NCBI RefSeq assembly: GCF_000745855.1
Contig: NZ_JQKD01000040.1
Coordinates: 1 to 56,092, forward strand
Direction: 5' to 3'
DNA: 56,092 nt
From: Xenophilus azovorans DSM 13620
GTDB lineage: Bacteria; Pseudomonadota; Gammaproteobacteria; Burkholderiales; Burkholderiaceae_C
Both the position numbers and the translations under genes were made by a program. The notes beneath the pieces are model-generated. The model had not been told where the DNA came from. It did not search any database and was given only the letters and a program-made list of their open reading frames with translations. Positions 28,201 through 35,641 of the stretch are shown here, piece by piece. The first letter of the stretch is position 1. The number at the start of each line of letters is the position of its first letter.

Positions 28201-30059
28201 AGGTCGGCCCGCGCGATGGCGCGCACCGGCGCCAGCACGCGCGCCACGCCCAGGCGTTCGGCGATGTGGTGCTGGCGGCGGCCCAGGTTCACGTCGCCGC
28301 CCCACAGCACCACGGGGCCCTTGCGCGATGCGCCGGCGGCGCGAACCGGGCCTTCGCGGTACTGCAGGTAGGCGATCAGGCCCGACAGGTAGTGCTCCAC
28401 GTCGTCGATGCGCACGCGCCAGCCGTGATGGCGGATGAAGAAGCTGCCGACGATGCGCGCCGGGTTCTTGAAGAACATCGCCAGCTCGGGCCAGAAATGG
28501 CCGTCGAGCAGGTAGCGTGCGCGGTGTTCCAGCGCGCGGTGGAACTTGTCGAGATCGAAGCCCTGCAGCAGGCCCGCATGTTCGGGGTCGGCCTGCAGCC
28601 GCACGATCATGCGCTCGGCTGCCGTCATCAGTTCCAGCAGCGTGGGGAAGGTGGTGATGCGCCCGAGCACGAAGTCCAGGTGGTCGCGCACGTTGTCCAG
28701 CCCGAAGCGGTAGTAGCGCGCTTGCGGGCGGTACAGCGTCAGCTCGTTCACGCAATAGCCGAGCCAGTGGTCGTGCGCGCGCCAGTGCCCGGCGGCGATG
28801 AAATGGTCGAAGGCCCGCTCCACCGCCTGCAGGTAGAGCGGGTTGCGCGTCAGTCCGTACAGGCGCATCAGGCCGAAGGCCGCCTCGCCGTCGTAGTAGA
28901 TGATGCGCTGCTCCTGCTTGACGCCGAGGTCCGGGTGGTTCAGCACATGCACGAAGCCGCCGGTGTCGGGCTTCTGCATGTGCAGCACGCCGCGCGCCAG
29001 CCGGTCCAGCAACGGCCGGTAGGCGGTGCTGCCGGTCAGCTGCGCGTGCTTGGTGAAGGCCAGCAGGCACACGGCGTTGCCGCCGAGCTTGATCTCGTCA
29101 CCCGTGTCCACCAGGAAGGCGGCCGTGTCGCCGTCGGGCAGCGGCAGGTGGCGGATGGCCTGCGTGGCCAGCCAGTGCAGCGCGCGCTCGATGGCTTCGA
29201 ACTGCGTGGGGTCCTGCGTGACTTCCCATGCTTCCAGCAATGCGTAGGTCGAGCTGGCGTGACGCAGCGTGTTGTAGGTCGGAATGGGCCGGTCGAAGCA
29301 GGGGAACCAGCCGTAGTGGTACCGGCCCGAGGGCTGCACCTGGCGGCCCAGGTGGTCGGCGCCGCGCGCGATCACTTCGCGCACGCAGCGCGGGCCCCAT
29401 TCGGGCAGCAGGCGGTAGCCGCTCTGGCGGCCTTCGTGCTCGATGACGTGCAGGCCGTCGTGGTCGGCAAAGACGGCGCGGGTGTCGAACAGCCACAGCG
29501 GCGTGTCGGGAGATTCGGGCCAGTCCAGCGCGCGGCCGAAGCGCAGGCGGGTGTAGGCGCGCAGGTTGGCTGCATGGGGAGTGCAGGCTTCGTGATCGTT
29601 GTCGTAGAGGATGGCGTTGGCACCCAGCTCCTGTTCGAGCAGGGCTTGCCTGAAGTCCGCATCGAAGGCGATGCCCGAGCGCAGGTAGTTGCGCTTGACC
29701 TTGCTCAGCAGCGCCTGCAGCTGCGTCCATGTCAGCGGCTGCACCTGTGCGACGCGGTCGATGCGCAGCCAGGCAGGGGGCGCCGTGGATTCGCCGGCCC
29801 GGCGCTGCATGGCCTGTTCGGCGGCAGCCCAGGCGCGGTCGAAGCTGTCGGCCGTGATGCAGGCCACCTGCGCTCGCGCCGCAGCGTGGCCGAAGGCGAG
29901 GAACAGCACGCAGGCCGGCACGCCGGCCGCCGCAGGCGGCGCCAGGTCCGAGAGCTGTTCCCGCGCCAACGGCTTCAGGCGCGCCAGCAGGGACCACCCT
30001 GCGGTCTCGGCAGGCGGATCCGCCGATGCTTTCAGTTCACTCGAGATGTTGTCGCTCAT
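25254..30059 (-). CDS. Giant fusion: alpha-toroid-like N-terminus, CapA-type domain, MurF-like ligase
   Basis: A 1601-residue protein without signal peptide or membrane helix. Residues about 1-230 match no family I recognise. About 230-560 show repeated helix pairs with aromatic and Gly-rich turns (RHASSTYALLEAWEVT, YYDGEAAFGLMRLYGL), like an alpha/alpha toroid of epimerases or glycosidases. About 582-865 is a complete CapA/PgsA domain: WGGDVNLGR, NLECVV, TANNHSGDYG, HWGGNHSERPSAAQ, YDAGDLLFD. About 920-1110 is beta-rich and unassigned. About 1190-1601 is MurF-like: GTVGKSS P-loop near 1245, NYNSRVGAPTALASL, TAIGHSQTQHRVRSIE, LDDSWNAEVASM, HLGDMAPELHRS, LIKGSRRD. Bacillus capA and capB keep comparable parts as separate genes for poly-gamma-glutamate. 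Product unknown; probably an ATP-dependent amide ligase acting on an envelope or polymer substrate. Confidence 0.85.
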   Translation of the reverse strand: MSDNISSELKASADPPAETAGWSLLARLKPLAREQLSDLAPPAAAGVPACVLFLAFGHAAARAQVACITADSFDRAWAAAEQAMQRRAGESTAPPAWLRIDRVAQVQPLTWTQLQALLSKVKRNYLRSGIAFDADFRQALLEQELGANAILYDNDHEACTPHAANLRAYTRLRFGRALDWPESPDTPLWLFDTRAVFADHDGLHVIEHEGRQSGYRLLPEWGPRCVREVIARGADHLGRQVQPSGRYHYGWFPCFDRPIPTYNTLRHASSTYALLEAWEVTQDPTQFEAIERALHWLATQAIRHLPLPDGDTAAFLVDTGDEIKLGGNAVCLLAFTKHAQLTGSTAYRPLLDRLARGVLHMQKPDTGGFVHVLNHPDLGVKQEQRIIYYDGEAAFGLMRLYGLTRNPLYLQAVERAFDHFIAAGHWRAHDHWLGYCVNELTLYRPQARYYRFGLDNVRDHLDFVLGRITTFPTLLELMTAAERMIVRLQADPEHAGLLQGFDLDKFHRALEHRARYLLDGHFWPELAMFFKNPARIVGSFFIRHHGWRVRIDDVEHYLSGLIAYLQYREGPVRAAGASRKGPVVLWGGDVNLGRRQHHIAERLGVARVLAPVRAIARADLSIVNLECVVATGGERAVAKGEGGPYYFRARPAMLEVLTAAGVRMVGTANNHSGDYGPQAVREHLQWLARAGIAQAGSGRHADEALQPALASAGPLAVALFCVDSTQPRFAAGPDSPGCAYLPPADPGAWTAALAPRIAQARERADLVLVAVHWGGNHSERPSAAQVALGRALIEAGADAVLGASAHRLQGLGTHQGRPIVYDAGDLLFDAKRRDGGAGGVFELEVSAHGVERVVFVPVQVGLGQSLELQGEARSAAARRYAERCADLGTPLALREDGTAALELAPPVRPARATPALPPPLRCDLRAIRAPLPMPADARVQEVPPEARLARPLQLGPLRLLGLAVEPKTPLTTRQSPWVRSYWCCDAPVPQDLRLDLRAVPLAAAPREPWGLGMDHDPCDWLWPTTRWQPGHIHVDLCPLRPPPLGEIANGRLQLQVALVQGRERSHVQDLDCFVDVAIPGRPDARAPVPSGPTQAAAPPIYRTDFDEALLRSVPGQTWDAAQLAGITGGRWLVEPPPGWFVRSVVSGAKHVALRQGPVLFVANDDAQRSRHEQHTKPPARPLDRHDLLAGLQDRIAGAIVSRRVRGLSPRLPLLQVEDPIRAVMELGFAARARYRGEVVAVTGTVGKSSTLNMLVQALGGPEHVLGSIDNYNSRVGAPTALASLAPEHEAAVIEVAQSALWMKRGPITRQVRPTIALITAIGHSQTQHRVRSIEDVVKWKTRVFDGLEGAAVAVFGDHLPHLAQVRAQARRHARRSIVYGRGSDCELRLVDVQASAYGSWATVQVGARTCRFYVPMPGAGMVANALAVAAVLHAMGRDVEAGMARLAGMAASLGRLQWHSLAWDGRRAEVLDDSWNAEVASMVHAFGVLALKPGNRKWAALGRIVHLGDMAPELHRSLAGPLLESGIERVLTHGEEMTHLRAELPPDRLGPHFESADTMARWLHAHLQDGDALLIKGSRRDSDFGEVFPRLQALCRASPRP

Positions 30060-30171
30060 TCCAGCCGCGCGGCATGCTTGCCAGGCGGCTATTCTGGGTT
30101 CATCGGAGGCCGGCAGGCAAAGCGCTCGCCATGAGGTGGATCGCGATCATGGCCCGGCTAAGAAATAAGGT

Positions 30172-31509
30172 TCAAGCCGGCGGCAGCACGATGCGCGCTT
30201 CGAAGCCTTGCGGCAGCCCGGCGGGCGGCGAGGCCAGTTCGAGCCGTGCGCCGTGCTGCTGCACGATGGTGGCCACGATCGACAGCCCCAGCCCGTAGCC
30301 GGTGCGGTCGTCGCCGTGGCGCACGTGCCGTCGGCGCAGGGTGCCCAGCTGCTCGGGCGTGACGCCGGGGCCGGCGTCGCGCACGATCAGCGTGCAGGGC
30401 GCAGCGACCTCCAGCGTGACGCCCGCGCCCTGGCCATAGCGCAGCGCGTTCTCCACCAGGTTGCGCAGGGCGATCGCCAGCGCATCCACGTCGCCGACGG
30501 CGGGCGCCGCCGGCGCGTCGGGCACCTTCAGCTCCAGCAGCCGGGCGGCGGATTCGTCCTGCCAGAACTCCTCGGCCACGGTGCCGGCCAGGCGCACCAG
30601 GTCCACCGGCGTGCGCGCCAGCGAGGCGCCCGACTCGGCGCGCGAGAGCTGCAGCAGCTTCTCGGTGCGGTGGCTCAGGGTGCGCAGCGCGGCCAGCGCG
30701 GCCTCGACCTCGGCGCGGTCCAGCGTGTGCTCCAGCGCGGTCTGCAGGCGCAGGCGCGCCGCCGCCAGCGGCGTGCGCAGTTCGTGCGCGGCGTTGGCGG
30801 CCAGCGCCCGCTCGACGTCGAGCGCGTGCGACAGGCGCTCCAGCAGGCGGTTGACGTCGTCGGCCACCGAGCGCAGCTCCTGCGGCAGCCCGGGCAGGCG
30901 GATCGGCCGCAGGTCGGCGCCGCTGCGCAGCGCGATCTCGTCGGCCAGCCGCTGCAGCACGCGCAGCTCGCGGCGCGCGATCTGGCGCAGCACCAGCGCC
31001 AGCAGCGGCAGCACCGCGATCATCGGCACGATCAGCCCCACCAGCGTGCGGTTGACGGCGTGGCGGCGCTCGCCGATCGGGTCGGCCACCTGCATGAACA
31101 GGTCGCGCGTCGGGTGCCGCACGGTGTAGATGCGCCACTCGCGCGTGTCCTGGAAGCCGGGCGCCAGCGGCACGTCGAAGATCTCCGGCGTGGCGTTGGA
31201 CGAGCGCAGCAGCACCCGCGTGCCGCCGTCCACCACCTGGTAGATCACCTCGTCCTCGATGAACATCGGCGGTGGCGCCACCAGCGGCGCCTGCGGCACC
31301 TGGCCGTGCGAGAGCTGGTCGTACTGCTCGGCGGCGATGTCGAACATGCGGTGCGACACCTCGACCAGCTCGTTGTCGAAGTTGAAGTTGATCTCGCGGT
31401 CCACGTACCACACCACGCCCAGCACGCAGGCCAGCCACACGCCGCCGACGGACAGGATCAGCGTGCGCGCCAGCCGGGCCGCGAGCGAGCCGGGGCGGTG
31501 TTCAGTCAT
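30172..31509 (-). CDS. Sensor histidine kinase, PmrB/QseC-like
   Basis: A 445-residue inner-membrane sensor: first helix about residues 14-34, periplasmic loop about 35-160, second helix about 162-184, HAMP-like linker, then HisKA with the phospho-accepting His in AANAAHELRTPLAAARLRLQ, N-box NLVENALRYG, D-box VRDAGPGV and G-box GYGLGLSIV. The periplasmic loop lacks the ExxE iron motif of Salmonella PmrB as far as I can see. Overlaps the response regulator stop by 8 bp, so co-translated. Neighbouring eptA and PAP2 genes suggest polymyxin/envelope-stress signalling. Followed after 112 bp, same strand, by the giant ligase. Confidence 0.92.
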   Translation of the reverse strand: MTEHRPGSLAARLARTLILSVGGVWLACVLGVVWYVDREINFNFDNELVEVSHRMFDIAAEQYDQLSHGQVPQAPLVAPPPMFIEDEVIYQVVDGGTRVLLRSSNATPEIFDVPLAPGFQDTREWRIYTVRHPTRDLFMQVADPIGERRHAVNRTLVGLIVPMIAVLPLLALVLRQIARRELRVLQRLADEIALRSGADLRPIRLPGLPQELRSVADDVNRLLERLSHALDVERALAANAAHELRTPLAAARLRLQTALEHTLDRAEVEAALAALRTLSHRTEKLLQLSRAESGASLARTPVDLVRLAGTVAEEFWQDESAARLLELKVPDAPAAPAVGDVDALAIALRNLVENALRYGQGAGVTLEVAAPCTLIVRDAGPGVTPEQLGTLRRRHVRHGDDRTGYGLGLSIVATIVQQHGARLELASPPAGLPQGFEARIVLPPA

Positions 31510-32176
31510 CGTCGGCGTCCGATGCGGCCAGCCGGTAGCCCAGGCCGCGCAGCGTCTGGATGCGCGCGCGCCCCAGCTTGCGCCGCAGGCGGCTGATGAA
31601 GACTTCCAGCGTGTTGCTGTCGGCCTCGTCGTCGAAGCCGTACAGCGCGTCCTGCAGCGCCTCGCGGGTGTGGATGCGTTCCGGGCGGCTGGCCATCACG
31701 CGCAGCAGCGCCCACTCCTTGCGCGTCAGCGCCACCGGCACGCCGCGGCGGCGCACCAGGTCGTTGCCCAGGTCGATCTCCAGCGTGCCCAGGCGCAGCA
31801 GCGCCGACTGGCTGGTGCTGCGCCGGCGTTCCACCGCGCGCAGGCGCGCCAGCAGCTCGGCCGGGTCGTAGGGCTTGATGAGGTAGTCGTCGGCGCCGGC
31901 GTCCAGCCCGCGGATGCGGTCCGTCACCTGGTCGCGCGCCGTGAGCACGATGACGATGGGCCGCTCGCGCAGTGCGCGCAGGTCGGGCAGCAGCGCCAGG
32001 CCGTCGCCGTCGCCCAGGTGCAGGTCGAGCAGCACGGCGGCGTACTGGGCGGAGCGCAGCGAGGCGCGCGCCTGCGCCAGGCCCGGCACGGCGTCGACCA
32101 CGAAGGCCTTGGCGCGCAGGTAGCTGCACACCGCGTCGGACAGGGGGAGGTCGTCTTCGACGAGCAGGATGCGCAT
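31502..32176 (-). CDS. OmpR-family response regulator, PmrA/QseB-like
   Basis: A 224-residue regulator. Receiver domain: acidic pair in VEDDL, phospho-acceptor Asp51 (LLDLHLGDGDG), Thr in LTARD and Lys101 in LIKPYDP. C-terminal winged helix with FISRLRRKLGRARIQTLRGLGYRL. First gene of a two-gene unit with the kinase. The intergenic region to the divergent PAP2 gene contains a TTCAG-N6-TTCAG direct repeat with the 11-bp period bound by PmrA-type dimers, so it may control itself, PAP2 and eptA. Confidence 0.93.
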   Translation of the reverse strand: MRILLVEDDLPLSDAVCSYLRAKAFVVDAVPGLAQARASLRSAQYAAVLLDLHLGDGDGLALLPDLRALRERPIVIVLTARDQVTDRIRGLDAGADDYLIKPYDPAELLARLRAVERRRSTSQSALLRLGTLEIDLGNDLVRRRGVPVALTRKEWALLRVMASRPERIHTREALQDALYGFDDEADSNTLEVFISRLRRKLGRARIQTLRGLGYRLAASDADDD

Positions 32177-32230
32177 CGGGGGCAGGATGGTGTTGGCGGC
32201 GGGGGCGTGGCCAGTCTACGGGCTGTGCGC

Positions 32231-32250
32231 TTCAGCCTGCATTCAGGCTG
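32231..32250. promoter_or_regulatory. PmrA-like direct repeat and overlapping palindrome between the regulator and PAP2 genes
   Basis: TTCAGCCTGCATTCAG contains two TTCAG units 11 bp apart (32231-32235 and 32242-32246). The same bases also form the inverted repeat CAGCCTG/CAGGCTG (32233-32239 and 32244-32250). PmrA boxes have the form YTTAAG-N5-YTTAAG with the same 11-bp step. It lies 55 bp from the regulator start and 30 bp from the PAP2 start, and a matching repeat precedes eptA. Confidence 0.5.
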
Positions 32251-32279
32251 CGCCGCTAGGCTCGCCGCCTTTTGCGCCC

Positions 32280-32975
32280 ATGCGTCCTTCCGTCCCCCTG
32301 GCCGCCACGCTCGGCTCCCTGGCGCTGCTGCTGGCCTGGGACGCCGGTGGCGGCGACCTGTGGCTGGCGCAGCAGTCCGGCACGCCGGCCGGCTTCCCGC
32401 TGCGCGACGCGTTCTGGCTGGCCTCGGCCATGCACCGGGGCGGCAAGACGTTGAGCTGGGCGCTGGTGCTGGGCCTGCTGGCCATGGTGCGCTGGCCGGT
32501 GGGCCTGTTCCGGGAACTGGCGCGCGCCGAGCGCTGGCAACTGGTGCTCGGCACGCTGGCGGCGGTCGGTGCGGTCACGCTGCTCAAGCATGCCAGCCAC
32601 ACGAGCTGCCCGTGGGACCTGCGCGCGTTCGGCGGCACGGCGGCGCATGTCTCGCACTGGGCCTGGGGCGTGCGCGACGGCGGGCCGGGCCACTGCTTTC
32701 CGGCCGGCCACGCCTCGGCCGCCTTCGCCTTCGTCGGTGGGTGGTTCGCGCTGCGGCGGCGGGCGCCGCGCGCCGCGGCGTGCTGGCTGAGCGCGGCCCT
32801 CGCGGCGGGGCTGGCGTTCGGCATCGGGCAGCAGTTGCGCGGCGCGCACTTCCTCAGCCACACGCTGTGGAGCGGATGGGTGTGCTGGACGGTGGGCTGG
32901 GCCGTCGATGCGCTCGTGCGCGCCACGGTGCGCCGCCAGGACGCGAAGCGCGACACCAAGCTGAACGCTGTCTGA
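32280..32975 (+). CDS. PAP2-family membrane phosphatase, possible lipid A or undecaprenyl phosphate phosphatase
   Basis: A 231-residue, about six-helix membrane protein with the three PAP2 phosphatase motifs: LLKHASHTSCPWDL (first), CFPAGHASAAFAF (second) and GQQLRGAHFLSHTLWSGW (third, containing the catalytic His). PAP2 proteins near PmrAB/eptA remove phosphate from lipid A (LpxE/LpxF type) or recycle undecaprenyl phosphate. ATG at 32280 was chosen because the upstream frame crosses the operator region. The gene is 46 bp from eptA in the same direction and probably acts together with it on lipid A. Confidence 0.87.
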   Translation: MRPSVPLAATLGSLALLLAWDAGGGDLWLAQQSGTPAGFPLRDAFWLASAMHRGGKTLSWALVLGLLAMVRWPVGLFRELARAERWQLVLGTLAAVGAVTLLKHASHTSCPWDLRAFGGTAAHVSHWAWGVRDGGPGHCFPAGHASAAFAFVGGWFALRRRAPRAAACWLSAALAAGLAFGIGQQLRGAHFLSHTLWSGWVCWTVGWAVDALVRATVRRQDAKRDTKLNAV

Positions 32976-32983
32976 GCGGCGCG

Positions 32984-33010
32984 TTCAGGGGCGTTTCAGT
33001 GCCGGTTTCG
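32984..33010 (+). promoter_or_regulatory. PmrA-like direct repeats before eptA
   Basis: TTCAG at 32984-32988 and 32995-32999, then a degenerate third unit (TTTCG, 33006-33010), all in 11-bp steps. This matches the repeat near 32231 upstream of the PAP2 gene. It overlaps the end of the PAP2-eptA gap and finishes 11 bp before the eptA ATG, so it could also overlap the promoter or the Shine-Dalgarno. Confidence 0.45.
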
Positions 33011-33021
33011 AGACTGGCGGC

Positions 33022-34764
33022 ATGTCAGCCCTGCCGCCCGTCTTCCTGCCTTCGCGCGCCGCGTCTTCCCGGTTCCCGCCGTTCCTCACCGACCTGACGG
33101 CCCGCGCCGTGGCCTGGCTGGACCGCCCGCGCTCGGTGCGCAGCGTGGTGTGCTGGCTGGCCGTGTACCTGCTGCTGGCGGCCAACTGGCCGCTGTGGGC
33201 CGAGCTGGCGCGCATCGGCCGCGCGCCCAGCGTGTACCTGCCCGCCGTGCTGGGCATGGCCTGGCTGCTGCTGAGCGGCACGGTGGCGCTGCTGGCGCTC
33301 ACCGCCTGGTCGCGCTGGATGAAGCCGCTGTGGATGGCGCTGGTGGTGGTCGCGGCGGTGGTGCAGTACTACGCGTTCGCCTACCGCATGGTGATGGACC
33401 CGTCGATGGCCGCCAGCGTGCTGCAGACGGACCCCGGCGAGGCGCGCGACCTGCTGAGCCTGCGCCTGCTGGTCAGCGTGCTGCTGGTGGCGGCGCCGGC
33501 CGTGCTGTGGCTCGCGCGCGTGCCGCTGCTGCCGGAGCGCTGGTGGCCGCGCCTGTGGCGCAACGCCCTGCTGCTGATCGCGGCGCTGGCCGCGTGCGCA
33601 GCCGGCGCGGTGGCGATGTCGCGCGTGCTGGCGCCGCTGATGCGCAGCGAGCCCCACCTGCGCTACATGATGAACCCGCTGGCCGCCGTGTATTCGACCG
33701 GCGCCGCGGCGCTGCGGCCGATGTTCCAGCGCAGCCGCCCCTTGCTGCCGATCACCGCCGGCGCGGCGCTCGGGCCGAGCTACGCGGCGCAGGCGAAGCC
33801 GCCGCTGCTGGTGCTGGTGGTGGGCGAGACGGCGCGCGCCGACCACTTCGGGCTGAACGGCTATGCGCGCGACACCACGCCCGAGCTGGCGGCGCGCGGC
33901 GTGCTGAGCTGGCGCAACGTCCACTCGTGCGGCACCAGCACGCTGGCCTCGGTGCCGTGCATGTTCTCGCACCTGGGCCGACAGGGCTACGAGGACCGCG
34001 GCAGCGAGCACGAGAACCTGCTGGACGTGCTGCAGGCCGCCGGCCTGGCCGTGCTGTGGCTGGACAACCAGGGCGGCTGCAAGGGCGTGTGCGAGCGCGT
34101 GCCCCATGCGCAGGTGAACGACGCGGCCGCCGTGGCGGCGCATCCGGCGCAGTGCGGCGGCGACGAATGCCTGGATGCATTGCTGCTGGAGGGCCTGGAC
34201 CGGCGCATCGCCGCACTGCCGCCGGAGCGCACGGCGCGCGGCGTGGTGCTGGTGCTGCACCAGCTTGGCAGCCACGGCCCGGCCTATGCGAAGCGCTCGC
34301 CGCAGGCCTTCAAGCGCTTCCTGCCGGAGTGCCGCACCAACACGCTGTCGGAATGCAGCAACGCCGAGCTGATGAACGCCTACGACAACTCGATCGCCTA
34401 CACCGACCACTTCCTCGCCGGCACGATCGACTGGCTGAAGGCGCAGTCGGCCCGCTACGACACCGGGATGCTGTACATGAGCGACCACGGCGAGTCGCTG
34501 GGCGAGTACGGCCTGTACCTGCACGGCATGCCATACCGCCTGGCGCCGGAGGTGCAGAAGCACGTGCCCTTCGTCGCCTGGCTCGACGGCGGCCTGGGCC
34601 GGCGCGCCGGCCTCGCCGGCGGCTGCCTGCGTGCCGGCACCGAGGCCGAACTGACGCACGACAACCTCTATCCCACCGTGCTGGGGCTGATGGACGTGAG
34701 GAGCCCGACCTACCGCGGTGCGCTCGATGCCTTCGCGCGCTGCCGCGCGGCGGACCCAGCCTGA
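33022..34764 (+). CDS. eptA: Lipid A phosphoethanolamine transferase
   Basis: Adds phosphoethanolamine from phosphatidylethanolamine to lipid A, lowering negative charge and polymyxin binding. The 580-residue protein has about five N-terminal membrane helices (to roughly 200), then a periplasmic sulfatase-like domain: VVGETARADHFGLNGYARDTTP (zinc Glu), nucleophile Thr in SCGTSTLASVPCMF near residue 305, LHQLGSHGPAY and MSDHGESLGEYGLYLHG. Six to eight periplasmic cysteines, as in MCR/EptA, fit disulfides. Preceded by PmrA-like repeats. A chromosomal EptA, not a mobile mcr gene, judging by GC and neighbours. Confidence 0.93.
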   Translation: MSALPPVFLPSRAASSRFPPFLTDLTARAVAWLDRPRSVRSVVCWLAVYLLLAANWPLWAELARIGRAPSVYLPAVLGMAWLLLSGTVALLALTAWSRWMKPLWMALVVVAAVVQYYAFAYRMVMDPSMAASVLQTDPGEARDLLSLRLLVSVLLVAAPAVLWLARVPLLPERWWPRLWRNALLLIAALAACAAGAVAMSRVLAPLMRSEPHLRYMMNPLAAVYSTGAAALRPMFQRSRPLLPITAGAALGPSYAAQAKPPLLVLVVGETARADHFGLNGYARDTTPELAARGVLSWRNVHSCGTSTLASVPCMFSHLGRQGYEDRGSEHENLLDVLQAAGLAVLWLDNQGGCKGVCERVPHAQVNDAAAVAAHPAQCGGDECLDALLLEGLDRRIAALPPERTARGVVLVLHQLGSHGPAYAKRSPQAFKRFLPECRTNTLSECSNAELMNAYDNSIAYTDHFLAGTIDWLKAQSARYDTGMLYMSDHGESLGEYGLYLHGMPYRLAPEVQKHVPFVAWLDGGLGRRAGLAGGCLRAGTEAELTHDNLYPTVLGLMDVRSPTYRGALDAFARCRAADPA

Positions 34765-34777
34765 TCCGCGACCACTG

Positions 34778-35368
34778 CTACTTCTTCTCGCGCGGCACGC
34801 GGCCCATCAGATAGAACTCGGGGTTGGGCTGCATGCCGCTGAAGCTGGCCAGCCGGTTCGACAGGCCGAAGAAGGCGGTGATCGCCGCGATGTCCCAGAT
34901 GTCCTCGTCGTCGAAGCCGTGCGCGTGCAGCGCGCCGAAGTCGGACTCGTCGACCTCGTGCGAGCGCTGGCAGACCTTCATCGCGAACTCGAGCATGGCG
35001 CGCTGGCGCGGCGTGATGTCGGCCTTGCGCCAGTTCACCGCCACCTGGTCGGCCACCATCGGCTTCTTCTCGTAGATGCGCAGCAGCGCGCCGTGCGCCA
35101 CCACGCAGTACAGGCACTGGTTGGCCGCGCTGGTGGTGGTGACGATCATCTCGCGGTCGCCCTTGCTCAGGTTGCTGGTGCGGCCCGCGCTCTCGGGCTC
35201 CATCAGCGCGTCGTGATAAGCGAAGAAGGCGCGCCACTCGGCAGGCCGCCGCGCCAGGGCGAGGAACACGTTGGGCACGAAGCCGGCCTTCTCCTGCACT
35301 TCGAGCACCTTGGCGCGGATGTCCTCCGGCAAATCCTTGAGTTCGGCGAGGGGGTAGCGGTCGGTCAT
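34778..35368 (-). CDS. AhpD-like peroxidase-related protein (carboxymuconolactone decarboxylase family)
   Basis: A 196-residue all-helical protein of the peroxidase-related AhpD-like group. The redox pair lies in NQCLYCVVAHGALLRI (C-x-x-C plus the conserved His), inside the CMD fold. Family members reduce peroxiredoxin adaptors or scavenge peroxides; this subgroup is not well characterised. ATG at 35368 follows AGGAG. Convergent with eptA at its 3' end with 13 bp between stops. Confidence 0.88.
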   Translation of the reverse strand: MTDRYPLAELKDLPEDIRAKVLEVQEKAGFVPNVFLALARRPAEWRAFFAYHDALMEPESAGRTSNLSKGDREMIVTTTSAANQCLYCVVAHGALLRIYEKKPMVADQVAVNWRKADITPRQRAMLEFAMKVCQRSHEVDESDFGALHAHGFDDEDIWDIAAITAFFGLSNRLASFSGMQPNPEFYLMGRVPREKK

Positions 35369-35469
35369 GGCGTGTCTCCTGGGTCACCTGGGAACGGGCG
35401 GGCGTCTATCGCCGCGATGAAGGCAATCAACTTCACGCGCGGGCCCGGGCTTTTTAACATTTGCAGACC

Positions 35470-35571
35470 ATGAAGCTGCTTTCCCGTCCCCGTCGCATCC
35501 TCGGCCTGGTCATCAGCGCCGGCGGCCTGGCCGCGAGCGTGTCCCAGGGCCTGTCGCTGCTGTGGCATTGA
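35470..35571 (+). CDS. Possible 33-residue hydrophobic small protein
   Basis: An ATG at 35470 opens a 33-codon frame (MKLLSRPRRILGLVISAGGL, then about a dozen more) with a basic N-terminus and a hydrophobic stretch that could be a short membrane anchor or signal. No strong Shine-Dalgarno (only GCAGACC). The TTTTTAAC upstream could be part of a promoter. No family recognised; it could be noise in a GC-rich gap. Confidence 0.3.
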   Translation: MKLLSRPRRILGLVISAGGLAASVSQGLSLLWH

Positions 35572-35641
35572 TGCCGACGGCGCCGGGATTGCCGGCGACG
35601 TCCCACAACGGCAGCCGGCGCGCCGTGGCACATTGCGGCGG

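Noticed and set aside
25362-30134. A 1590-codon open frame antisense to the giant fusion gene
   Set aside because: Its translation is dominated by His, Gln, Arg, Ala and Gly with no domain motif, as expected from the third-codon GC bias of the real gene. The opposite strand has all CapA and Mur motifs.
33022-34764. Acquired mcr-type colistin resistance gene
   Set aside because: No insertion sequence flanks it, its composition matches neighbours, and it sits beside a PmrAB-like pair and PAP2 gene, so it is an intrinsic EptA.
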